NCBI GenBank assembly: GCA_003640385.1
Contig: RCAB01000107.1
Coordinates: 98,583-162,582 of the forward strand
Length of the DNA stretch: 64,000 bases
Direction: 5' to 3'
Source: Setaria digitata
Lineage: Eukaryota; Nematoda; Chromadorea; Rhabditida; Setariidae
Of this stretch, positions 39,617-52,172 are shown piece after piece (within the stretch, counting starts at the first letter, position 1; each line of letters begins with the position of its first letter). The notes beneath the pieces are model-generated. The model worked only from the letters and a program-made list of their open reading frames with translations. It was not told where the DNA came from and did no database searches. The translations under genes were made by a program, and so were the position numbers.

Positions 39617-41064
39617 AAACTAATCTAAATTCAAGATCCAGTCTTAAACTAGCTTATAACTCTGCTGGGAATGATATGAGCAAAATACCTTCCTCAGCAA
39701 TGACTTTCAGCGTAAAAATATCATCACAAGTAGGAGAAACAACACAAATCAAAGTCCTCCACAGTATCACAGGACTTCACGGAGCCGAAAAATCACTCAG
39801 ACATTTCTTAACACAATAAAGTTCAATACCTCCTCTTAGTCAACCAATTGAGACCAGTTCGTTGTGCTACGAGAAATATCACATCAGGCAAATTTGCATC
39901 TCACAGTGGCAGCATTGACTTATCAATATATGGTACTCATTAGCAGTGCAATCTGTTTGGTGTTAAAGTGACTGATAATGGATATATGAACAACTGTAGT
40001 ATTTCTTGCACGGAAGCATTTATTGGTGCAACACGTTAGATTTTGCTGTTTTATCTCGTGTTGCGTTAAAAGGTCACGCTTAAGTACTGATTAGTACTTA
40101 CGTGAGATAGATGAAAGTTTACAGCGTGAACTCACTTATTTGCTGTTAAGGAATTTTAGAAATACACATTAACACCGATTTCCGTATCATTTATCAAATA
40201 TTATTAGAAACAATTTGCTGCTCTTAATATTTCGAGAAGAAATAAATATTCTCGTGTTAAAAAAAAGAGAAGAATGGCAAAAGTCAATCAATAATTTTCG
40301 ATAAAACTTTCCTCTTTTGTCTTGAAAGTCTGAAATTTAGCAATTGGACAAGCAATCGAGATCCCATCTCGATTAATAAAGAGAACCAATGAAAGTGAAG
40401 ATGGAAGTGGGCGGTGTATGTAGGCACGGGTTGTGCTTGGATTACGGTAGGAGAGCTTTGGATAAATCCGGTGGAAGGGAGAAACAAGATGAGCCTGATG
40501 CTTTTCTTGGGATGATACTTGATGCCTGTGCATTAATGTTATCTAAATTATCATCATCATCATTATCATCACCACTGTTGTTATCATTACCGTCATCAAA
40601 AACAACCATAGCAGCAGAAAATTTCCACCAGTTCATAAATATGAAACGGTTACTTTTTAAAATTAAGTTTTAGCATAGCAATCATTGAAGGATTATGCGA
40701 ATTTTAATTTGAATCTGTTTGAATAATTTAATTGCCTGAATTTTTATGTTTTATAGCAGGAAAATAACTACAATGATTTTATAATTAAGTAAAAAATAAT
40801 TTCAAGCCTTCTTCTTTACTTTCAGTTAAATAATTTAAATGAATTACAGTCTTCACTTATAGGTATTAAAACTTCCGGCTAACTGAGTTTCCATCAAATT
40901 GTGATCATTTTCTTTCAAATCAAATTTAGCCACAATTTAACCTCATTAAGTTGCAGCCATGAACAAAATTTTCGTAAATTCTGATAGTCGCAATATTATT
41001 GAGAATAGGTTTAAAAAAAGTGTCAACAATATCATTTAAAATTTTAATGGTCTTATTTTGCAGC
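39617..41064. promoter_or_regulatory. Divergent spacer between rpb-11 and lim-6
   Basis: About 1.4 kb with no exon that I can support. A GC-richer patch at about 40,380-40,540 is open on both strands but shows no family resemblance, and an ATCATC run follows. This is the expected promoter region for both genes. Confidence 0.5.
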
Positions 41065-44000
41065 ATGATAGATTTAAGTAGAGAATCACCAATGGCTTCA
41101 CCTAAGGTTCGAACATTTAATTCATCGAGTGAAGGTATATTTTCGTTGCATTAATTATAACGAAGAAATAATAGCTAGTTCAATATCTCTACTAATTCTT
41201 CGAAATCTTTAAATTTCAAATTTATAACCAATTTTTTTTTTTTTTTTTTTTTGCGCATATTTCTTTCTTTTTCTTTTTTTCATGAACTTTGAAAAGAATA
41301 ATAGCAAGGATTCTTTTTAGATGATTGCGATGATATAACTGTACCACTTACACTTGCTAATGGAATTCACTGCAATGGCTGCGGATTCGAAATCAAGGAA
41401 AAGTATATGATGAAGGTTGATGGCTTTATTTTATTTAGGCTTCTCTTACTGGGCCGCACTTCATTCCTCCAATCATTTTCCAGTCTTTCAGGTTGATAAT
41501 AACTGTTGGCATGAGAATTGTCTAATCTGTTGTACTTGTCGGATTCCACTAAGCGGCTCAACATGTTACTCACGTAATGGTCAACTCTACTGTAAGGAGG
41601 ATTATATAGTGTAAGTGTAACATTTGAATAAATTAAATTAAAACTAGTGAAACTATTATTGTAGATCATTTAATTAGCATTTATAATTCATCCTTAAAAA
41701 AAAATATTAGTAACAGAGGAATTATCAATAGCATTTTGAAAATTAGTAATGAAAATTGATGAAAAACAAGCTACAATGCAACTTTAAATTTCTATCTTTT
41801 TAACAACAGTTAAAGTTTTTGAGCTCTAATGATATAGTAACAAAAAAAAAAACCTAAGAATTATTTCAATTATAATAACAGCATTTTTACTACGGAAAGT
41901 ATTATCCAAAAATTCAATATATTTCGGAGCTTTACAGAGTTATATTAGCCTTAGTAGAAAAATAACTGATTACAATATACTTTTCAACGACTATCCAGAA
42001 ACTAAACACGTTTGTGAATAAAAATACATTTTAGAAAATATATTTTTTAGTACGACTGAAAAGTTCCACCTAAAAGTTTTTTATTCGTATCAATCGTCAT
42101 TGTTCACCTTATATCTATTCGCTTTTGAAAATATTTAAATATCGAGTAAAAGACTATTATCGATTATTTCAAACTAGTATAAGCCAAGCCAATACCTGAT
42201 GGCTGAAAAGTGGAATTACAAGCCATAAATTTGATATTGCATGATGAACAGCTCTTAAGTAAATCACCACTTACAACCACAATTCATAAACGACTTGAAA
42301 TTTTCCAGTTTTCTAACGAGATAAATTCTAAAATTTTGAACTATAAAACTTTTAAGTCTTGCTATCTAGAGAATTGTGGAAGCAAAATGAAAATACGTTA
42401 ACATTAAACATTTTATGAGAAATATCCTTTGGCTGTGTTAGCAGTTCCTTCCGTTAAGATGTGACATTTGAATGATTTGATTTGAGAAAACAAAAAAGAA
42501 TAGATAGGTTATTTAAGCAAGCAGGCAAAGGTCGGGAAAGCAAACGTAGCAAAAGATGCCAAATCTTCCAATATTGCTAGAATTTCTTTTTTCTGAAGAG
42601 GATGCAGCTGCTCATTTTGCGGTAAACGACGTATTGTTGCAGCTGCAAAATTGTCACTTTGACAAACATAATGTGACGAAGAGATTCTCCGTTACTGTTG
42701 TAAAGCTTGAGCTTTTCTCTGAGGGGAATGATGTGTGGAATGAAATCAGGCGGATTGCCTTTTGCAACTTTATCATAAAAGATTTATCTTGATTTGTGGA
42801 AAATTAGCCTATGATAAAAAAGGTGATCATTTTCTCGAATTTTCGTCAGCTTTATTAATTTAATAGCAAATTAAATACAACATATTTCTTCGTTCCAAAG
42901 AATCTATTTTTTTTTTAAAGTATTTTTAGGCTTCTAAGTATTTTAAGCATTTTAAGAAATGAGCGTTTCAAATGTTTTGTAGCTTTTCTTCATGCATTTT
43001 TCTTGATGAAATTCATTAATGTTTATTGCGAATGAATACAGTGAGAAAAGTCTGAAGCTGCCTAGATCGCTTACAGTATAAAGTTGTTTCAAATTAAAGT
43101 TTAAAAATTTGATTTAAAAAGACGAAAAAATTCCAAGGTAAGCATAAAATTTTGCTAGTTTACAATTGATTGCTATGTGTCTTATTCGTTGTTGCTTCAC
43201 AAAAGAAGCGTCATTCTTGATTCTATTTTAATTCAGTTTGTTTCGAATAACTACAATTTTATTTAATGAAATTTAATTTTGGAATCTAATCATAAGCCAA
43301 CTTCTCATCTCTTTTCAACTTTTTCAGAAGTTTTCACTCAATCTCCCTTTCTTTTTAGAAGGGAGATTGAGTGTTGCAGGAATTTAAAAAAAAAAGGAAA
43401 AAATGTGTAAATTACTTTAATTCATTTTGATCCAAAAACTAGTAAATATACTGCGGAAAAGTGCAATCGTTTCTGGAAACTCTTTCTGCTTTTCGAGACT
43501 GTCAAGCAATAGTTTTTACAGAAATGCTATTTTTTGAATTATTAGAAATGAGAAGAATTAGGTTAAGTAAGTTAATTACAAAACGAAAAAATAACATTGT
43601 GAAATTTGTTGTGCTAAAATTTGCAAGATTTTTCTATTATTCTGTTTTTTTTTATTTAATCAAATATCTACAAATCATAAATTTTCAAAAGCCAAAAATT
43701 TCCAATAATTTAAGGTCTCTTACAGTTGAAGTTAAAGAATTCTGTTAACAAAATTGCAGAAAATAGCCTGAAAAGTGAACAAATAAGGCTAGAGAAATTT
43801 TTTTTTGCTTTTTCAAATTACTGGAATGCTTCAGTTTATTCCAAAATTGGCCATTTCTTGGGAATCGATTTTAATAAAAATTTTTTTTTAATGAAATCAT
43901 AAATACGGAAGAGAAAAGAGAGCCGTAAAGGTGGAAAGTATGCAATCAAGTATCACACAATTGTTACTGCTTACGGTATTTTGCATTAGCAATCCGGATA

Positions 44001-47000
44001 TTATCATTCCTCTTCAGGCTCAATTCGTTATTTCTTTCTCTCTCTCTTTCTCTTTCTCTTTCAATCCTTCCATTTGTCGTCTAATTTTATGTGTACCATC
44101 TTTAGCACCTCTTCTTTAATGCTTCAGGCAAAAGGCTCTATTTGTTTAGAGGCACCGAACATCTCCTTCTCCTTGATATTTCACACTAATTTCATCCAGA
44201 AAAAAAAAAGAAAGATATTCCAGAAGGAGATGGCATCCATTCAAAATTACAAATGTTCCGCTTCATATTGTTCTATTTGTTGCACTCATTAAATCATTTG
44301 ATTATTTTCTTACTCAGTCATTCATTGAGAAATGTTAGTAATTCTAGTCCATTATAATCCAGAAAAAATCATCAGCAAAATTACGAGAAATATTATTGAT
44401 AATCACTGGAATCCACTATCACGGAGAGAATGAAAAAGCCTTCGCTCGATATGAAATCTCTTATCTGGAATAAAATGGAATTATTTCTTTCTATAAGTGA
44501 AATCTTCCAAAAATTTGAAGTGCAACAAAATTTCATTTCTGCTGAATATATATATATGTCAAGGAGAATTATTCTGTTTATCTAGCTTGATTGCATCACA
44601 AAACATAGCACATCTCTCTAGTTGACATCTTCAGAAGTAATGAAGCTTCATCCTATCATCATTGATGACGATCGATCACTGTCTTTGCAAAATGTCATCG
44701 CCTTACTGCCAACTAATCATCTTCATCCTGTCAGGTCAAACAAATACCGTATTCTGCTTACTGATGATACATCCCAAAATGGTTCACATAATATGCTTAT
44801 TATAGCTCATCTAATTAATCTACTGAGGAAAAAGGTAGGTGCTACAAATATTGCTTAATCGAGAGTTATAATAAAAGACGAAGATTAAGATTAGAACTGA
44901 AATGTAGTTTAGATTTTTTCGAAATCAGTAACAAAATAGTTTCCCCATATTTCGTCTCATAATGATGGTTATTAGAACAGTAGTCAGATAGAGCAGCTGA
45001 AATACTCTACTCTTATCGACATGAATTGATGATGTAAGCCGCTTAGAAAGCCATTACAACCGGGTCAACTAGCCACTTTTGCGGTTCCGGTCATCTGCCA
45101 AATCTTCCTGAAGATCACTTTCTACATCATTCATTTATTATTACTATTTCAAAAATTGGATTTTCTTTTTTTTTTCTCTCTCTCTCTCTCTCTCTATCTC
45201 AGTAATTTTCTCCATTGCAATCGATCTCCAGTATTAGTAGTATTGCATCCTTTCATTTCCTTTTACTACTAGTAATAATAGCACATCATTCCGACTTCCG
45301 TTACGGATTAAGCAATACTTAAACTGTCATCTGCAATAGTATCATTTCTGCAGGTTACTTTAATGTACGTTGATTAATTTTGCATTAATTATAAGCATTC
45401 AGTAAAATTGTAAGCATTCAGCAATAAATCTTAATCGACTGTAACGTGTCATCTATTCGATAGATAGATAATACTCTATCATTGAAATACTATGGTTATC
45501 AATTATCATTGATATCAAAGTTGATAGGTTTTCATTCAATTCACAAAACAGCTATGAAATTAACAAAATATTTAATCCATTTTTTTTTTCCTTTCTATTT
45601 CTTATACAATTCTGTTGCAAATAAATTTCGAGAAATAATTTTATTTCATATCTTAAAACATTATCAGCATTATCACCATTAAATTTTGTCACTGTTCGAA
45701 GCAGATAATAAAAATTACAACTAACAAATAATCAAAAAAAAAAATAGAAAAATGAATTCTAGCAGAAAGGAAAAGAGAACTAGGGGAGATTCTGAGGAAA
45801 AAGTACTTGTGCTAGGAAGAACACACAAATCGCTGTCAGTAATTTTGGTTTAAACTTTAACTACTTCTGCTCTTCACTGATTATGCTATTTGATAAGAAA
45901 AACTTATCTAGATTGTTTGGTGCTAAATGTATGCGATGCGGTCTACCGGTGCAATCCACTGATTACGTCTATCGAGTATTCGCCAGTATCTATCATCTTC
46001 ATTGTTTTAAATGCTTCTGTTGTGGTCATCTGTTCAAAAAGGATGACCAGTATTTGCTGATGGATGGACAGATCGTTTGTAAACCAGACTATGAACATTT
46101 GTTGTGTCAAGCACCGATTTGTCAAACTCACTGTAAGTAAGTTTATAAAATGACTGACTTATTGCCACTTTTGCGATACGTAAGAATCTGCAGCAATCAT
46201 TTGAAGATGAGTGATTCTGATTCCGTTGAGATTTTTGAAGCAGAACTTTCTGTAAATTGCAGTACTTATCTTTTGCCAGTCTACTGTATTCGAACAATAG
46301 CTAGCTGAGTTAAGCAGATTTCAGAAGATTCCTACAACAAGATCAATTCTTGCTGTATTTTTCTAGTTTAATCGTTTAATTACAAGTTCGAATCACCTTA
46401 AGTTGTTGTAGTTTGTAATTCAGTAATTTCGAGCGTGAAGTTATTTTTATTTTTCTGATGATCATTAATATTAATTTAGTATATTTCGATCAGAATGATT
46501 CGAATCGAAAGACGCCAAAAAGGCCACGAACCATCTTAAACACTCAGCAGCGAAAAGCTTTCAAGTTAGCATTTGAAAAGACATCAAAACCATGTCGAAA
46601 GGTTTCTTTTTTTCGCAGCTTCAAATTAAGTCTAAGCTCTAATTAATGTTAATTATACTTTGTTTCGTTCTAAAAAATAAAAATCAAATTATTGTGAAGT
46701 TATAGTCTGTTCGTTAAAGGTACGTGAGCAATTGGCGAAGGAGACAAACTTAAGCGTTCGAGTTGTCCAAGTTTGGTTTCAAAATCAACGTGCTAAGGCT
46801 AGCATCTTAATACAATGTAAAAATCATCATTATAGCTTTCAAGCGTTAACAATTAGAAAGAGTGATGCGAATTTTACATTTGCGTAGCATCTGAAAATAG
46901 AATTATGAATAGATTTCTAAAGCAAAAAAGAAAAAGAATAGTCCTGAGACTGTTATCAGTATCTAGATAATACTGTGAATAAAACTGATTATTTTCAGAT

Positions 47001-47766
47001 GAAGAAAATTCAACGGAAGCAGGAAATATCAGAAACAAACGATACAGGTTGTTCAGAAATGGACATTAAATCAAATGATGAGTTGAAATCGAACTGCGAT
47101 TCTGCTGACGGTACAAAAAAAAAAAAAATTTAATTTATTAAATAATAAAAATATTTTAAAGTTTCGTTCAGGTAATTGCTATAAGATGACATTTAAATTG
47201 AGAAAAGTTGTTGAAGACGCATAAAATAACCGAGCTTCAAATGGCAAATCATATTTATTAATTTTTCAATGTCTAACATAGATATTGAAAAATTAATCCT
47301 TTGATGATTATTTAACTATAATTTTTCTTCCTTTTTTCTGTCTTCACACTATCGTTCAAGTAATTATTGTGAGATGGTATTTAAATTAAAAATGAACTGT
47401 TTAATTTTTAGTAAATAGAGATTATTCTTGGGTATTTCAAATATTCAAGCTCATACAAGCTTTCTGCAAATTTAAAAATTATTTGGCATGTTTGTTTTTT
47501 GGCCACTCCGTAAGTGGCCAAAAAACAAACATGAAAACATCATCCCATTTTTTCATATAAATTTTATCTTCTTAAATTTTTTTTCTTGAATTTTCGGGTA
47601 TTTGAAACTTTTTTTTTTCAGATTTTTAAAATAAATTGCAGATTTGGATTCAGAAAACGATGATGTGGAGGTTGATGATATGGGAAGTAATGAAGAAAGA
47701 ACAAAGGAATCGAGTAATCCAATTGCGCAGCTATTCCACATGCATACTACTTACTTTCTAGCATAA
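41065..47766 (+). CDS. lim-6: LIM-homeodomain transcription factor, LMX1 class (lim-6 type)
   Basis: LMX1-class LIM-homeodomain factors specify neuron types; C. elegans lim-6 acts in GABAergic, chemosensory and epithelial cells. Exons: 41065-41134, 41321-41415, 41492-41612 (approximate), 45912-46132, 46480-46601, 46720-46797, 46999-47110, 47642-47766 (TAA), about 310 residues. LIM1 runs from [12 protein letters not shown] through [12 protein letters not shown] to LYCKEDY. LIM2 has [26 protein letters not shown] and IVCKPDYE. The homeodomain has [45 protein letters not shown] and QNQRAK then MKK, nearly identical to LMX1. The C-terminal region is acidic ([13 protein letters not shown]). The 4.3-kb intron separating LIM1 from LIM2 holds several stray open frames. 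The intron after 46,797 requires a GC donor (AAG|GCTAGC). The gene starts 1.4 kb from divergent rpb-11. Confidence 0.93.
42556..42792 (+). other. 78-codon open frame in a lim-6 intron
   Basis: A complete ATG-to-stop frame in a locally GC-richer patch of the large intron between the LIM1 and LIM2 exons. It starts [20 protein letters not shown] and reads more like protein than its neighbours, but I recognise no family and it has no homologous partner in the window. Two E-box cores (CAGCTG) lie near its start, so a regulatory element is equally possible. Confidence 0.25.
43336..43373. repeat. Hairpin-forming inverted repeat in a lim-6 intron
   Basis: CACTCAATCTCCCTT, then an 8-nt spacer, then AAGGGAGATTGAGTG within the sequence. 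Arms are about 15 bp and perfect. No coding role. Confidence 0.85.
47487..47533. repeat. 47-bp hairpin in the last lim-6 intron
   Basis: CATGTTTGTTTTTTGGCCAC begins a perfect 21-bp arm, followed by a 5-nt loop and the exact reverse complement ending AAACAAACATG. It sits about 110 bp before the last exon and could bring intron sequence together in the pre-mRNA or be a mobile-element remnant. Confidence 0.88.
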
Positions 47767-49619
47767 AAATTGATTGACCTATGACATCATAATTCAAATG
47801 ATAACGATTAAATTTGCAATCTTATCAGTAGAAGGGAAAGGATTAAGCTGAATCTCGAAGGTGAAAGTTAGCAATGTGAGTGGTATGAGTGGAGAGTGAT
47901 CAACTGATAATGTAAGGGAAAAGATTGAAAAACAACAAGTTTTTTAACTTATCAAAGTTGATTGTTCAAGAGATCAAAGGAAAAAAAGTGGAATTAAATA
48001 TTCTGAACTCGAAATTTACTAATTCTAATACATCTTAAAATGATATTTTGACAAATAATAAAAGTTTTGAAAGATATTTGTCTCTTTCAATATGCGAAAA
48101 CTTTAATGCTAGCTAACTATCTGTACTTTAATGCTTTAAAAGTTAACACATTTTTCCAAATGATCTTTTATTCATTGAGGATGACTTCAAATGATTTTTT
48201 TTAGCTTGCTGGAAATTTCTGAAAATGAAGAAAATAGAGTAATCATTAACTTCAATCAGTAATTTTTAGTCGTAATTTTTGCCAAAATTTTTTGTTTTCT
48301 TTTTTTTTTTTTTTTTGTAAATTAATAAAACAATTTGATTTTAGGATGGTTAACTTTTCTACTTATCAGTGAAATTTCTTGATAATGATATAGGTTAGCA
48401 ATGAGACATCATAAATTATTCATCTGTATTACGCCTACTTACATCTGCACGTCTTCAAAATTACACAAATAAAATTTGATTAATCCAAAAGTAATTTCAA
48501 CTAATTCTATCATACACCTGTAAACATTACAAATTTTAATTTATCCACTAGAAACTCAAAACTGCTGCGCACTTCGGCTTCATATGTGTTACAAATCTTC
48601 TCACCATCNATACTTTTACAAATTCAAATTCTCATCATCAGGCACTTCGGCTTCATATGTGTTACAAATCTTCTCACCATCAAATATTATCTCTTTGCAG
48701 TTTTCCTTTAAACTTAGCAGAAAAAGAAAGAATGTTTTTTTTTTTTTCTTCCACAAATATTGAACAAAAGTGAAAAATATCCCCCATTAGTCAATGAGAA
48801 TTCAGAAAATGTGTCTTTTCTGTTTCCTCAGAAGTCAAACGATAAAGGGGGTGATAAGCTGTATGATCGTATCAGAAAATTAAGAGAACAATGCATCATG
48901 AATATTTCATCTACTGGAATACGGTTTCATTTAATTCAGACGGAATTTCCATATCAAGGCTAATCTTTGCTATGGCCAACTGTTATCAGAAGATCTAGGG
49001 AGGGTTACTTTCTGTAATATCAAAATGATTTTAAACTGCTACCTTGACGCATTCACAATATTCAACTTTTCTTGGCACTAAAATGTTGCATTTTGTCCAA
49101 TTAAATTAATATTGTTTGTTAATATTGTCTTCTTTTTTTAAATCATAAATTAGATATCTTTTAAGTTTTTATTTACTGAATTAATTTCTTGTTTACAATT
49201 CTCTTTTTCATTGAACTAATTATGAACTAGTAAGTGCTAACTAGCTTTCTATGAGATATCTTTTAAGTTTTTTTTTTTTTTTCTATGAGAAAGTATGCAA
49301 ATTTTGAAAGATTCTAATATGTATTTCCTTTGCAGCTTCCCTTTTCATCACATGAATAAACAACATTCTCTGCATTCAAATGAAAGGTTCATCCAAAGGT
49401 AAAGCTATATTTAATTTCAAAGCTGCCTTTTAATTAAATTGATAATTGCGTTTTCCTAAAAAAAGAAAATGCCATTCGTTGTTTTTCAAAGGCAGTATTA
49501 TTTTTATACTTGAAAATAATCAAAACATTCTTTTCATCAATCACCAAAAATAAAATTATGTAATTAAGAGCCTTTTTGGGGAAATAATTGAGAAAAGGAA
49601 GAAATCTTTCAGCCTTTTT
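47767..49619. other. Intergenic: lim-6 and Ras-like gene 3' ends
   Basis: A tail-to-tail spacer. It contains a second N position (48,609) with a 40-bp duplication beside it, and a 67-codon plus-strand frame at 48,760-48,963 (begins MNKSEKYPPLVNENSE) that could be a stray exon but has no recognised family. Otherwise AT-rich with no features. Confidence 0.55.
48569..48681. repeat. 40-bp direct repeat around an N (assembly join)
   Basis: GCACTTCGGCTTCATATGTG and the following 20 bases occur at 48,569-48,608, directly before the N at 48,609, and again at 48,642-48,681. The arrangement resembles the duplicated flanks at 12,185 and most simply reflects an imperfect contig join. Confidence 0.88.
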
Positions 49620-52172
49620 TCAAGTAATTGAGCACATTTTAGAGTTAAAACTATTTTTCATCTTTTCATTATCCTTCCTTTTTCGAAACTTTTGTAGCAA
49701 ACTTCGTCGTTGTGCCTGTTGTGATCGAATTGTTCGAATCATTTCTTCCATCAATTTTAGAGCTCCATCATAGTTTGGTATTGTTATTGGTAGAAATTTA
49801 CAACGCGTTCCGAACAAATTTACAATATGTTTACCCTGAAAATTAGCAATTTTTAACAATGCATGGAAGAAGAAAATATCAGATTGTTGTGGAATTATGT
49901 ACGTATGATGCTTTTTTTAAGTATATATTATAGAAACTTTTTTGGATTAAACTTATCAACTCTTATTACACTGCTGGGTTTGTCAACTTTCCTGAGTAAT
50001 GTTAATTAGGGCAGCTAATTAATTTATTTTGAGCATTTCAGTCACCATTTTTCAATCCAATTCACTTTTTACCATTATGCAAATAATTGCTTATTTCAAA
50101 ATATTTTATTTTGTTGCGTTTAATCACACGTATCTTACACCCACACACGTCTCGTCATGATTGCAAAGTTTCCATAGCATCAATTATTGTTATTTTTTAT
50201 AGCTATATTTTCATCTTTACACTTTATTTCTTTTATTGTCGTATTAGATTTCTACATCTCATTATATTTCGTTTCAGCCGTCTTCTTAATTTTAGTATTT
50301 CAGGTTTTTCAAATAATTTACGAATTACAAAGTTTTTTAGTCTGAGTTTTTCCTTGCTGTTTAGAACTTTGCATCGATCAATGCAATAAAGTGTTAGTGC
50401 TGATCTGGTCATTCTGATCTGGCCCATATTTCCAATTATAAGCTTTTGATTTGTTCTGGGAGGCTTCAGATTTAGTCGCTTCAATCTACTAGCTCCAGCT
50501 GTCATCATTTTTCGTGAATCAAATGGACAATAGAAAATTCGTTGCATCAGAATAGCACTTCAAGTAGGAACTTTTTCAGAAAGGTACCACTTCCGGTCAC
50601 TTCTTCGGAATGACTGCTGTTCCGGATGCAGTTCTAAAGATCGCAACAGTCGTCATTTTCATCTTCCTTCCTCCTGAATTCACTTTTGACGTTTCTTATT
50701 TCGTGCGATGAGGCTCATGCTGACCATCGCGGAAAAGTCCTGCTAGTAGCAATTACTACTACTCTGACTTATTACCATTATTATCAATATTATCAAATGA
50801 TTAATTGATGCATTATTTATTATCAGGAAAAAAAAAGAAATTAAGCAAAACTGCGGCAACTATTGAATTATCAAGCAAGGAACTTCTAATCATTGAATTG
50901 TGAAGAAAGAATTTCTCACCTCGATTTTTGTAATTCTAACATCATGACATGAGTGATTTAAATTCACTCTCTTTCCCAGGTGAGGTGCATCTTCGGTCAC
51001 CAACGAATGTAGTGAAATCGACTTATATCCTTCAGATCTCGAGACAGATGTTGACTCAAGACGCTTTTCCTTCACATCTTCATTTCCAATTAAAATTATT
51101 GGTGGCTGAAGTTGCATTTTGTAATTACTCAATTTAATCTCTTAATTAAATGATATTGCACAGCGTAAGATTAAAAATTAATTACTGCAACTTTTTTTTT
51201 TTTATCATTTTAGAATCGTTACACAGTATAGTTGTATCAGTAATATTTATATTAATAATACCAACCACAGATATATATATATATATATATATATCTATTA
51301 AAATAAAAAGAAAGAAGAAATTGATTATATTTGAGAAGAACAAAGAATATTTGGAAAGTTGAATATGCTTATTATTGTTTGCCTAATGTTAAAATAAAAT
51401 AATTAATTTCTAAAATTTCTTATAATTAATTTTTACAAGAATTCCGCTCATTTTAGAGCACTAAAAGAAACAATTTTCACTGCACGATGGCGCAACTCAA
51501 ATCTTTCAAGCATTTTTATTTCTATCAAAATTATGCGATTAACCTTAATTTTGCTTTCTATTATTTGAAAATCATGTGCCACATCACATAACTGATTGAT
51601 AGAAGTTTGCGATGAAGTCTGATAAAATAATATTACACCGTGTGCCTTAAGAATTGACATTTGTCTAGCACCTGTATGTTCCTAAAATTACTTTTTAATA
51701 GTTACAGCTCCAAATCGTTTAAAATTTTCAAACTCCTCTTATGATGATAGATTATTCCAAATTGTTTTCTTTTTTTTTCAAGGCCATTTATGAAAATATA
51801 TATTTGCTTACTAAGCCTGGATCAATTAGTTCAACAACAGCTTCCGATCCATCAACAACATAAGTTAGATAGTATGTATCATGGTAAATGATATGCCTTT
51901 CGGACCGCACTGCTGTCGATTTCATTTTCTCCAGCTGTAATTAGAAATTAAAATTTTAAATAGCATCGAGCGACTTTGAGTAACATTATCCTAAATTAGT
52001 TCAAATTAAGATCTAAATACTGCTAAAAGAGAACTGCACTGTGGCATAGAGAAACCATTTTTAATAATTATTTTAGCAAAAGCTACTGGGCGAATTAATT
52101 ATATTTCTCACCAATGCTTCTTTTTGAGGTGAGCCAATGAAAACAACAGTTAATTTTGAACTATGAGCCATT
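49620..52172 (-). CDS. Ras-like pseudo-GTPase with C-terminal CaaX box
   Basis: Reads like a small Ras-family protein with lost nucleotide-binding motifs. Exons: 52172-52112, about 51940-51812, about 51681-51541, about 51104-50924, 49839-49620 (TGA), about 235 residues. It opens MAHSSKLTVVFIGSPQKEAL: the beta1 strand is Ras-like but the P-loop GxxxxGKS is absent. YHDTYYLTYVVDG then ELIDPGL aligns with the switch I to DTAG region but lacks DxxG. MSILKAHGVILFYQTSSQTS matches the helix 2-beta4 stretch (RTGEGFLCVFAI in Ras). IILIGNEDVKEKR stands where NKxD should be. GALKLMEEMIRTIRSQQ is the C-terminal helix, followed by a basic stretch (KFRKRK) and the terminal CSIT, a plausible prenylation signal. 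Function is unknown; a membrane-anchored scaffold is an inference. I cannot assign an orthologue. Confidence 0.75.
50233..50547 (-). other. 104-codon Lys/Arg-rich open frame nested in the Ras-like gene intron
   Basis: A complete same-strand frame inside the intron between the last two exons of the Ras-like gene, whose flanking exons join in phase without it. It starts MQRIFYCPFDSRKMMTAGAS and becomes strongly basic (LKLRRRLKRNIMRCRNLI). The first half has higher GC than ordinary intron. It may be a nested small gene, an alternative exon or chance; I recognise no family. Confidence 0.3.
51271..51294. repeat. Short (AT)n tract
   Basis: About 12 AT units in an intron of the Ras-like gene. No coding context. 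Confidence 0.85.

Noticed and set aside
43461..43748. 95-codon frame in a lim-6 intron
   Set aside because: Composition is Phe/Lys/Ile-rich as expected from AT-rich DNA, with no splice or start context.
44622..44858. 78-codon frame in a lim-6 intron
   Set aside because: Reads somewhat like protein but does not join to the LIM exons and matches no family I know; kept only as a note.
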